Positions 43,678 to 49,978 of a DNA stretch of 49,978 bases are shown here, in pieces. The first letter of the stretch is position 1. Every line of letters begins with the position of its first letter. The position numbers and the translations under genes were made by a program. The DNA is from an uncultured Duncaniella sp. (lineage in GTDB: Bacteria > Bacteroidota > Bacteroidia > Bacteroidales > Muribaculaceae). Where the stretch lies: NCBI GenBank assembly GCA_910577335.1, contig CAJTMJ010000023.1, positions 1 through 49,978 of the forward strand. Reading direction: 5' to 3'. The notes under the pieces are model-generated. The model was not told the origin of the DNA. It saw only the letters and a program-made list of their open reading frames with translations, and ran no database searches.

Positions 43678-46038
43678 ATGAAAAATAGGATACTCATATC
43701 AATATTAAGTCTGATGATTGCGGTGCCCTTCATTGCATTGGCACATGCAGATATTACGAGCCAATCGGACGTTGCCTCGGTAATTGCCAGAGTCCAAGAA
43801 TTGAAAGGAGTTGTTGTAGATGAAAACAAAGCTCCTATAAGTTTTGCAAATGTAGTTGTGCTTAAAGCCGACTCTACCTATTTCGCTGGCACGGTCACAG
43901 ATGAAAATGGATTTTTTGTGTTCAGGGAGAATTGGGAGGGTTCCAGATTTATAAAAATCTCTTCTATCGGTTATGTCTCTCAATCCCTTGACATTCCGCA
44001 GACGGGAGATTTGGGTATAATTACCCTTGATGCTAAAAGCACCATGCTTGGTGAAGTCGTGGTAAAATCCAATCGTCCGGTCACGGCTATCAAGGGCGAT
44101 GCCCTTGTCACTAATGTGGCCGGCACACAGCTTGAACATGCCGGAACAGCAGAGGATGTTTTGGTTCAGGTTCCCATGGTTGTAGGACGCAACGGTGTCT
44201 TTGAGGTTTTCGGCAAAGGTTCTCCGGCAATATACATCAATGGTCGTCTCGTGCGGGATTCCAATGAACTCATGCAGATAAGTTCAGCCGATATAAAAAA
44301 CGTTGAGGTTGTGACAAATCCAGGTGTGAAGTATGACGCTTCTGTAAATTCTGTAATTCGTATAACAACGAAACGTCCGCAGGGAGATGGTTTCAGCGGT
44401 CTGCTTCGTTCCACCCTCAGGGAGAATAAATATTTCTCCAATGTGAATCAGGCGAATTTCAAATATAGGACAGGTGGACTGGAGGTATTCGCCAATTTCG
44501 GTGAGGCAACAGCAAAGTTCCAGAGCAATCAATATGGAGTGTCCAACTCTTCTCTGCTATGGGAGGAAAAGATTACCCAGAAGGGATACGGAAACGTAAC
44601 TGACTTTTTCGGAAAGGCGGGATTCTCATATATGTTCAATGAGCTACATTCAATAGGAGCATATTATTTCAATGGAATTACAAGTGACAAGATGCATCAT
44701 ACTCATGATACAAAACTGTCAGCCAGTGGAAAGTTTTTAGACGGAGCCACAAGTACACGTTCAGGTGACACAAAAAAACTCCCACAACATTATGCCAATA
44801 TCTATTATAATGGCAAAGTTGGGAATCTCGGTATTGATCTTAACACCGATTATCTGTGGAATAAGTCCCGATTAGATGTTACGGTGGATGAAGTCAGCGT
44901 GAATGAGGGAAACTCTTTGATAAACTCTCTCGGGACGAATCGGGGAAGGATGTTTGCTGAGAAACTTGTTTTAAGCTATCCTGTGTGGAAAGGGGGGATT
45001 GAGGTCGGCGAGGAATTCGTATCTTCGCGCTTCTCTTCCGATTATATGACTGATGCAGAAATCATAAACGATGCGAATATAAGGGTTGACGAAAATAATA
45101 TTGCCGGATTCCTTGATTTAAGACAGACATTCGGCCGTTTCAGTCTCGGAGCCGGATTGAGATATGAACATGTGAAATTCGATTATCTGGAGAACGGACA
45201 GAAAAATGAAGATCAGAGCAAGACATATAACAATCTTTTCCCCTCTTTTTTCATGTCCACTACGGTAGATAAGGTTCAGCTTTCAATGAGCTATACCAGC
45301 AAGACAAAACGGCCTAATTATGGCGATCTTGATGGCACAATCGATTACATCAACCGTTTTACACTTCAGGGAGGAAATCCTTATCTTAAACCGGAAAAGA
45401 CGCATACTGTGGAACTTACCGGAGCATGGAGACGAATTTTCGCACAATTGTCATACACATATAAAAAGGATCCCATCATATCGACCACCAAGCCCTACGG
45501 TGAAAGTGGAGAAGTAAAGCTCATGACTCTGGATAATTTCCCGGAGATACATTCAATCCGCGCTTTTATCGGAACCAGTTTCAATGTCGGCATCTGGGAA
45601 CCTCGAATAAATCTCGGTTTAACCAAGCAATGGTTTGCAATAGATACTTGGAAGGGGCGTAAACGCTTGAATAACCCACAAGGAATGGTGCAGTGGCAGA
45701 ATGCCATACATCTTCCTTACGATATATGGTTGAACATTGATATGGCATGGGAAAGCGCAGGCAATGACAGAAACATGTACCGCAAATCCTGTTCCTATAT
45801 GAATGCCAAACTGTACAAGGCTTTCTTTAACAACAGCCTCAGTGTCACTGTCGAGGCAAACGACATCTTCAACAAGCGTAATTATGGAGTGACCTCATTC
45901 AGCAGAGATATAACCCGTTACGTCTGTGTTACGGATCTAAGCCGTTCATTTTACTTGACACTACAGTACACATTTAACTCCAGTCGTGACCGTTACAAAG
46001 GACGCGGAGCAGGTGCAAACGAAAAGAATCGATTCTAA
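43678..46038 (+). CDS. TonB-dependent receptor-like outer-membrane protein (cargo)
   Basis: The 786-residue protein has a signal peptide (LISILSLMIAVPFIALAHA), a CarboxypepD_reg-like domain (LKGVVVDENKAPISFANVVV through DENGFFVFRE), a plug (LGEVVVKSNRP, then GSPAIYINGRLV and NPGVKYDASVNSVIRITTKR) and a large barrel of the OMP_b-brl_3 type (RLRYEHVKF-like strands; FPSFFMSTTVDKVQLSMSYT). Start at the ATG at 43678 is chosen over an earlier TTG because it opens the signal peptide. It is the intact counterpart of the damaged gene at 5392. With the adjacent Crp/Fnr regulator it forms the element's cargo; the ligand is unknown. Confidence 0.9.
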   Translation: MKNRILISILSLMIAVPFIALAHADITSQSDVASVIARVQELKGVVVDENKAPISFANVVVLKADSTYFAGTVTDENGFFVFRENWEGSRFIKISSIGYVSQSLDIPQTGDLGIITLDAKSTMLGEVVVKSNRPVTAIKGDALVTNVAGTQLEHAGTAEDVLVQVPMVVGRNGVFEVFGKGSPAIYINGRLVRDSNELMQISSADIKNVEVVTNPGVKYDASVNSVIRITTKRPQGDGFSGLLRSTLRENKYFSNVNQANFKYRTGGLEVFANFGEATAKFQSNQYGVSNSSLLWEEKITQKGYGNVTDFFGKAGFSYMFNELHSIGAYYFNGITSDKMHHTHDTKLSASGKFLDGATSTRSGDTKKLPQHYANIYYNGKVGNLGIDLNTDYLWNKSRLDVTVDEVSVNEGNSLINSLGTNRGRMFAEKLVLSYPVWKGGIEVGEEFVSSRFSSDYMTDAEIINDANIRVDENNIAGFLDLRQTFGRFSLGAGLRYEHVKFDYLENGQKNEDQSKTYNNLFPSFFMSTTVDKVQLSMSYTSKTKRPNYGDLDGTIDYINRFTLQGGNPYLKPEKTHTVELTGAWRRIFAQLSYTYKKDPIISTTKPYGESGEVKLMTLDNFPEIHSIRAFIGTSFNVGIWEPRINLGLTKQWFAIDTWKGRKRLNNPQGMVQWQNAIHLPYDIWLNIDMAWESAGNDRNMYRKSCSYMNAKLYKAFFNNSLSVTVEANDIFNKRNYGVTSFSRDITRYVCVTDLSRSFYLTLQYTFNSSRDRYKGRGAGANEKNRF

Positions 46039-46141
46039 ATATTTATATATTACCTTAAATATCAATAGAAACTATTCCAGCTCACTGCATTTTAGGATAT
46101 AAATTCCTGTTTTATAAATCCGAGTGCTATATATCCTTATA

Positions 46142-46177
46142 AAAGGGAGCCACAGTCTAGAAATTGTGGCTCCCTTT
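46142..46177. terminator. Bidirectional terminator between receptor and relaxase genes
   Basis: Perfect 13-base arms AAAGGGAGCCACA (46142-46154) and TGTGGCTCCCTTT (46165-46177) with a 10-base loop between the convergent genes. Confidence 0.9.
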
Positions 46178-46180
46178 GCA

Positions 46181-47809
46181 TCATCTGATTCCGAAGCCTC
46201 TCTTGACTGTCTGTTTCAGGGATTGCCACTTTTCCTTGAACCATTGGAACATCCTCTTGCCTCCGAGATGAAGGCGGTAGTTGTTGTCATCGGTCGGGTC
46301 GCGCTTGATTTGCACCTCGACATTTCCGACATCGACATTTTTCTCCTCATTGGGGTCATAGAGCGTAGAGCCTGTTTTGAATGACCTCGGCTTTCCGTCA
46401 AGTAAAGCTGTGATTTGTGAGTCTGACATTCTCACCTCGATGCAGTCTCTAATGGCTGGCAAGGCAGCAATGGCACCGGGAAAGAACCGTTGGATAAGGT
46501 CTTCGGTCTCCTTATGTCCTCTGACTATGCTGTCATGCTGCTCTTTCTGCCTGTCGAGCTGCTGTTGCAAATCCCATATCCGGCTGCGGTGGGTCTTGGC
46601 GGTTTCATCGGCTCGCTCTTTGAGCGTCTTGATTTCCTCACGTCTTTCGGCGAGTTCAGACTCAAGTTTCTTGGTCTTGCTGCCTGTGAATCGGTTGGCG
46701 AGATTGCTGAGGGCATCCTTGCGGTTGGAATCGCGCTGCGCTTTCGCTTCCGCCGCTTCCCGCAAGGCTGTCTCTTTCTCTTTTTGCGCTGCCTCAGTCT
46801 CCTTGACACAGACAGAACGTTCATCAATCAGCTTGGACTTGTCAACCTTGATATCTGCAATCTCGTCAGTGACTTTCTTCTTGTCGGCCTCCAACTGCCT
46901 TTTCTCATCGGATAAGGTTGTATTGGTGGCGGCGAGAGAAGAATTTTCTTTGACAAGTTCGGACTTCCGCTTTTCAAGCTCGCTGTTCTGCCGGGACATC
47001 TCCGCGTTGGCGGCTTTAGTTTCGGCAAAAGTTTTGTCCATCCAGCGGTTGCCTCGTTCAAGCTCTTTCTTGCGTTTCTCCAAGGATTGCGTCTCGGTGT
47101 CGAGCTTCTCTTTCTCGGCGGAGAGTCCGGCCACATCCTGCTCCAGATCTTTCTTTTTGATCTGGCACTGGCGGTAGTATTCGTGCTGGTCGACATGGCG
47201 GGCTTCGGAGCCACGGATGCCACGTTCCAGTCCGAATCGTTCCATTGCCTCGGCATAGGTGTCCTGAAAGCGGATAAGATTCTCGCGAGTCATGATGTCG
47301 TTTGCACTCAACCGCGGTCCGTCTTTGGACTTGGTGCGGTAATGCTTCTTCGCATTGGACTCGCTCGTCTTCTTCTTTCTCTCGGTGGTGACTATCGGCA
47401 CGACCGTGACATGAAGGTGCGGTGTCTGCTCGTCCATGTGGAGATGTGCGCCGACAACATTCTCCTCTCCGAATGTTTCCTTTGCCCAGAGTACACTTGA
47501 CTCCGCCCAATCATCGAGCCTACCTTCATCGGCTAAACGTCTCAGGGCATCGCCGTCAGAGGACAGCAGGATGTTTAGGGCAAGCACCTGGTTCTTGCCA
47601 ATCTTCCGTGTCAGTCCGGCATGGTCAAGACGGTGCTGGATTGCCTCGCCCAGACCGTCAACTCCATCGGGATATTTGATGAAATCATCACGGTTGAGAT
47701 GGCGCAGTTCGGGGTGGGCGTTATCGGGCTGGGTGCTTCGCTCGATGTGTCGGACGATGGCGGTGCATGAACCGCTTGCCTTCATGATGTGGAGTACTGC
47801 GTAACTCAT
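46181..47809 (-). CDS. mob: MobV-family relaxase (Pre/Mob)
   Basis: The 542-residue protein has the MobV relaxase domain in residues 1-220: N-terminal SYAVLHIMKASG and RHIER, and the metal-binding HLHMDEQTPHLHVTVVP near residues 124-140. Residues about 220-470 are a long coiled coil (EKEKLDTETQSLEKRKKELE and similar), and a short C-terminal globular end follows. It nicks one strand at oriT and leads DNA into the conjugation pore of a helper element. The ATG at 47809 is chosen because it starts the conserved SYAVLH strand; a TTG two codons upstream is unlikely. The candidate small gene upstream overlaps it by four bases. Confidence 0.92.
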   Translation of the reverse strand: MSYAVLHIMKASGSCTAIVRHIERSTQPDNAHPELRHLNRDDFIKYPDGVDGLGEAIQHRLDHAGLTRKIGKNQVLALNILLSSDGDALRRLADEGRLDDWAESSVLWAKETFGEENVVGAHLHMDEQTPHLHVTVVPIVTTERKKKTSESNAKKHYRTKSKDGPRLSANDIMTRENLIRFQDTYAEAMERFGLERGIRGSEARHVDQHEYYRQCQIKKKDLEQDVAGLSAEKEKLDTETQSLEKRKKELERGNRWMDKTFAETKAANAEMSRQNSELEKRKSELVKENSSLAATNTTLSDEKRQLEADKKKVTDEIADIKVDKSKLIDERSVCVKETEAAQKEKETALREAAEAKAQRDSNRKDALSNLANRFTGSKTKKLESELAERREEIKTLKERADETAKTHRSRIWDLQQQLDRQKEQHDSIVRGHKETEDLIQRFFPGAIAALPAIRDCIEVRMSDSQITALLDGKPRSFKTGSTLYDPNEEKNVDVGNVEVQIKRDPTDDNNYRLHLGGKRMFQWFKEKWQSLKQTVKRGFGIR

Positions 47810-48204
47810 AGGCAAGCGGCGTCTGCTTGTGGAACAATCGGAGTGTACGGCTTCTCGTAAAGCCGTATAGGGGTTTCCAAAGGGGGTGACCCCATTGGCT
47901 CAGTAGGGATATTTTTAGCGTGGTGGCAGACCATGCGGCTCGACTTATTGAGCAAGCCGAGAGCAATGGAATTTATTCCAATTGCCGAGGCGCCGCCAAT
48001 AATGGCGTAGCAAAAATTCCCTAATGAGCTAAGGAATTTCCGGATGGCGTAATTTCCGTGCCGCCACTGCACGGATGGTACTGCACTGCCATAGCAGTGG
48101 TGCACCGCTATAACCACTGCACTGACTGCAATGGTTTCTTCGATGAAAAAGGGATGTTTCACGGGACTTCTGTTTGAGAATTTACCCCTTGGCATTTTCG
48201 TCAT
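47806..48204 (-). CDS. Candidate small protein upstream of the relaxase
   Basis: A 132-residue frame ends with a TGA overlapping the relaxase ATG (47806-47809), the ATGA arrangement of coupled genes. It starts MTKMPRGKFSNRSPVKHPFF and has one likely membrane helix (FCYAIIGGASAIGINSIALG, residues about 64-83). The family is not recognised. Caution: the same DNA holds the likely oriT and several hairpins, so the frame could be open by chance; the overlap and the membrane helix are the arguments for it. Two in-frame ATGs (48204, 48195) lie inside an arm of a 27-base inverted repeat. Confidence 0.4.
   Translation of the reverse strand: MTKMPRGKFSNRSPVKHPFFIEETIAVSAVVIAVHHCYGSAVPSVQWRHGNYAIRKFLSSLGNFCYAIIGGASAIGINSIALGLLNKSSRMVCHHAKNIPTEPMGSPPLETPIRLYEKPYTPIVPQADAACL
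47846..47905 (-). other. Candidate oriT
   Basis: TACGGCTT (47846-47853) and AAGCCGTA (47860-47867) form a perfect 8-base stem with a 6-base loop, followed directly by the asymmetric GGGGTTTCCAAAGGGGG (47870-47886) and a GGGGT...ACCCC pair (47870-47893). A short inverted repeat beside a conserved, asymmetric stretch 5' of a relaxase gene is the usual make-up of an oriT. The nick position cannot be told. Confidence 0.5.
48065..48128. repeat. CACTGCA repeats
   Basis: CACTGCA occurs at 48065, and CCACTGCACTG at about 48114; CACTGC-CATA-GCAGTG forms a hairpin at 48084-48099. The cluster lies between the DUF3987 and relaxase genes and may bind a mobilisation or replication protein. Confidence 0.5.
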
Positions 48205-48269
48205 TTTGGCACAGACGGGGTGCTCGGCATCTCCGTAGGAAATGCCAAAGTGACAATAATGCCAAGGGG
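48185..48269. repeat. 27-base imperfect inverted repeat upstream of the relaxase operon
   Basis: The arms 48185-48211 and 48243-48269 pair over 27 bases with three mismatches, outer ends CCCCTTGGCATT and AATGCCAAGGGG, separated by 31 bases. The repeat lies just after the stop of the DUF3987 gene and overlaps the start codons of the candidate small protein, so it could be a terminator, an attenuator or a protein-binding site. Confidence 0.75.
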
Positions 48270-48275
48270 GAATGT

Positions 48276-49733
48276 TTATAATCTGGAATAGTTTCCGTGG
48301 GCGGAATGGACGAACAGAACGCCGTTGCGGTCTTTGAGGAAACGCTTGAAACTGCGCTCCGACATACCGCATTTCGCGGCGATCGCCACGCCCTCGGCGG
48401 TGGTGAACGTGCCGGGCAGTTCCGATAGTACGGCAAGCTGCAACTCCGTCAAAGCGTCCTCGCTTACGATGCCCTGCACCTTTGCGGCGGTCATGCGAAA
48501 ATACTCCGTCAGGCGTATGGCGCGCTCCACGGTGTCGGCGTCTATCAATTTTTTCTCATCGCCACAAGCCCGGTCTGCGAGTGCCAGCAAAAGAGAAAAC
48601 CTGACTGCGTATATTTCGAGCTTGCTCGCAATGGGGGTGTCGCTTCCCTCGGCGTTGCAGCGGTCGGTAACTTCGTTCTGCCATGAGAAAAGTCGATCGA
48701 GGGCTTCCGGCGAGAAAGGCACATCCTCCGGGATTATCTCTCCGCAGGAATCGACGGCGGGAACAATGTCGATAAGCCTCGACAGAATTTCACGCCATGC
48801 GGATGCTATGTCGAATGACGGCGATTTCCTCTCGCGGTTCCATCTGACTTTCGCCTGCACGGAAGGGAGCACATAGAGTATGCGCTCCATGAAGCCGTTG
48901 GCATTACGGTTTCCGGCGGCAAGCTCGGTTAGCACCTTGGGCTGGATCGTGCCGATGACGCAGAGAAACGGATTGCGGATGAACACGCCGCTCTGACTGC
49001 TCTTTCGGTCGGACATGGCTGCCTTGTGGTTGAACACCGACATCCAGAACTCGGACTCCGAGCCGTTGTTGTAGCGGTTAAAGTTCTTGAACCGTCCGGC
49101 AAGCTCATCGGAAACGAGCACGAGGCCACGGCGGTTTTCCGACAGGATGCGATGCACAGCCTCCGGGGTCACATCCTGCATGGTGAAGCGGACCCGCTTC
49201 GGCTCGATAGGATTTGTGTCGTAGCCTTTGGCTGCTCGCTCTTTCGGAGGGAGTTCCATCGCCGCCTCGTAACGTTTCATCGCCTCGCCGAATATCGCCG
49301 CCTGTTCAGCATCGAAGTCGATGAGCGGTTGCATGGCGAAACTCAACGGGTGGCTCTTGTTGGTGCCGGGGCTTCCGACAAGGGCCGTGAAAAGAATGGC
49401 ATACTCTTTCCAGCCGGGCATTATCTCGGCGGTGTGGGTGTTGCCGATGACTGCGGCCATAGCCGTCAGCATCGCCCCGGCGAGATAGTCTTTCGGAAAT
49501 CCGAGGCATATATTAGCCTCGTTTATGATTTCCTGCAATCTCGGAGGCAGGACATCAACGGGCAATGCGCTGATATTCTGCGTTGAGGATTGCTGTGCAA
49601 TCACGCTGTCATACCCTGTCGGCAACTCCGGCTCCGCTTTCCCTGCCGACTGATTGGTCAGTTGGTCAGGCTGGCGGTCAATAAATGACACGTCCTCTTT
49701 AGTAGATTTGTCAAGTGAACGAGGTTTGCTCAT
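48276..49733 (-). CDS. DUF3987 protein (primase/helicase-like ATPase of mobile elements)
   Basis: The 485-residue protein matches DUF3987: a flexible N-terminus (residues 1-60), an LPPRLQEIINEANICLGFP segment, a Walker A-like loop GSPGTNKSHP near residue 119, then LVLVSDELAGRFKNFNRY as Walker B, and a C-terminal winged-helix-like end (EGVAIAAKCGMSERSFKRFLK). The family accompanies replication and mobilisation modules in Bacteroidales elements; a role in copying the excised circle is inferred. Its ATG overlaps the stop of the upstream HTH gene in an ATGA arrangement (49730-49733). Confidence 0.9.
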   Translation of the reverse strand: MSKPRSLDKSTKEDVSFIDRQPDQLTNQSAGKAEPELPTGYDSVIAQQSSTQNISALPVDVLPPRLQEIINEANICLGFPKDYLAGAMLTAMAAVIGNTHTAEIMPGWKEYAILFTALVGSPGTNKSHPLSFAMQPLIDFDAEQAAIFGEAMKRYEAAMELPPKERAAKGYDTNPIEPKRVRFTMQDVTPEAVHRILSENRRGLVLVSDELAGRFKNFNRYNNGSESEFWMSVFNHKAAMSDRKSSQSGVFIRNPFLCVIGTIQPKVLTELAAGNRNANGFMERILYVLPSVQAKVRWNRERKSPSFDIASAWREILSRLIDIVPAVDSCGEIIPEDVPFSPEALDRLFSWQNEVTDRCNAEGSDTPIASKLEIYAVRFSLLLALADRACGDEKKLIDADTVERAIRLTEYFRMTAAKVQGIVSEDALTELQLAVLSELPGTFTTAEGVAIAAKCGMSERSFKRFLKDRNGVLFVHSAHGNYSRL

Positions 49734-49963
49734 TGTTTCGTGGCTTTGGCATTAATGATTGCGTTGACATCACGCTGGCTGTAACGGGTACTGCCGTTCA
49801 CCTTGAACGAGCGCAGTTTGCCGGCACGTGCCATGTTGAATACGGTGGTCTCGCACACGCCGAGCTGCTCGGCGACTTCCTTTCTGGTGAGGGGACGCTC
49901 TTTCTCGGCGTCCATATACAACGGGAGGATTCGCTCGCGTGTGGCTTCGATTGTGTCCACCAC
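49730..49963 (-). CDS. Helix-turn-helix (excisionase/MerR-like) protein
   Basis: The 77-residue product has a single helix_turn_helix_17-type domain: LTRKEVAEQLGVCETTVFNM followed by the wing GKLRSFKVNGSTRYSQRDV. Such small proteins act as excisionases or regulators in Bacteroidales mobile elements. The only start inside the window is a GTG at 49963; the frame stays open to the window edge, so the true start may lie beyond 49978 and the gene may be incomplete here. It is coupled to DUF3987. Confidence 0.85.
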   Translation of the reverse strand: MVDTIEATRERILPLYMDAEKERPLTRKEVAEQLGVCETTVFNMARAGKLRSFKVNGSTRYSQRDVNAIINAKATKQ

Positions 49964-49978
49964 AAGCTGATGGAGGTC

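Noticed and set aside
46377..47177. Long plus-strand open frame opposite the relaxase gene
   Set aside because: It is a shadow of the coiled-coil region of the relaxase: Ser/Leu-rich, without start context or family.
1..49978. CRISPR arrays, rRNA genes and riboswitches
   Set aside because: I looked for regularly spaced repeats, ribosomal RNA and known riboswitch cores and found none that I could support; the only regular repeats are the short tandem arrays listed.

Overview
The window reads as a Bacteroidales chromosome segment, most likely a gut Muribaculaceae-type organism (family level is inference). The evidence is the Bacteroidota promoter signature (a -7 element of the form TAnnTTTG, with a TTTG -33 element at the best sites) in front of many genes, almost no Shine-Dalgarno sequences, and typical families: outer-membrane barrels with CarboxypepD_reg domains, an FtsK with a long charged linker, a secreted C1 peptidase, PCMD and retropepsin-like secreted proteins, an ISAon1-type transposase, and a MobV/DUF3987 mobilisable element. 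No part of the window is ribosomal RNA or CRISPR.

Region 1 (1-9.0 kb) is accessory and surface-related. A minus-strand operon of four exported proteins (83-4475) centres on a 1015-residue secreted alpha/beta hydrolase. It is divergent from a gene whose product carries a Ser-Asp repeat tract. Next is a TonB-type receptor-like gene that has lost its plug region and is frame-disrupted (5392-7309), then a minus-strand ECF sigma / membrane anti-sigma-like / small exported protein operon (7406-8917).

Region 2 (9.1-32.1 kb) is core housekeeping: recR, a GNAT acetyltransferase, trxB, a LolA-like protein, ftsK, flavodoxin, rpmH, an outer-membrane barrel protein, a lipoprotein serpin, a biotin-dependent carboxyltransferase/decarboxylase alpha subunit, an MBL hydrolase, rsmG, a CvfB-like S1 protein, an ABC-F ATPase, an XRE-like regulator, a PCMD protein, a TrmN6-like methyltransferase, a CPBP protease, a YitT-family protein, a secreted C1 peptidase and tRNA-Cys. 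Its intergenic spaces carry a recurrent inverted repeat built on AACTGATTTAAA and a cluster of GC-rich tandem repeats after rpmH.

Region 3 (32.2-40.1 kb) is a patchwork after the tRNA: DJ-1/PfpI, TfoX-like, tautomerase-like, GNAT, zinc-ribbon/FMN-binding and retropepsin-like genes. Decayed pieces lie between them: a 33-codon GrpB-like start, an S41-peptidase-like tail with an internal stop, an unrecognised 3' fragment, a DUF1016 nuclease gene broken by one base in a G run, and an ISAon1-type transposase in two frames that looks shortened at its 5' end.

Region 4 (40.1-49.98 kb) is the left part of an integrative mobilisable element. It holds a tyrosine recombinase with inverted TGGTTGTGCA sites upstream, a promoter-hairpins-terminator unit that looks like a small RNA, a DUF3800 gene, a Crp/Fnr regulator with an adjacent TonB-dependent receptor as cargo, then a minus-strand mobilisation module: HTH protein, DUF3987 protein, a candidate small protein and a MobV relaxase, with a likely oriT just upstream of the relaxase. 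The element runs off the right edge, so its right end and attachment sites are not visible.
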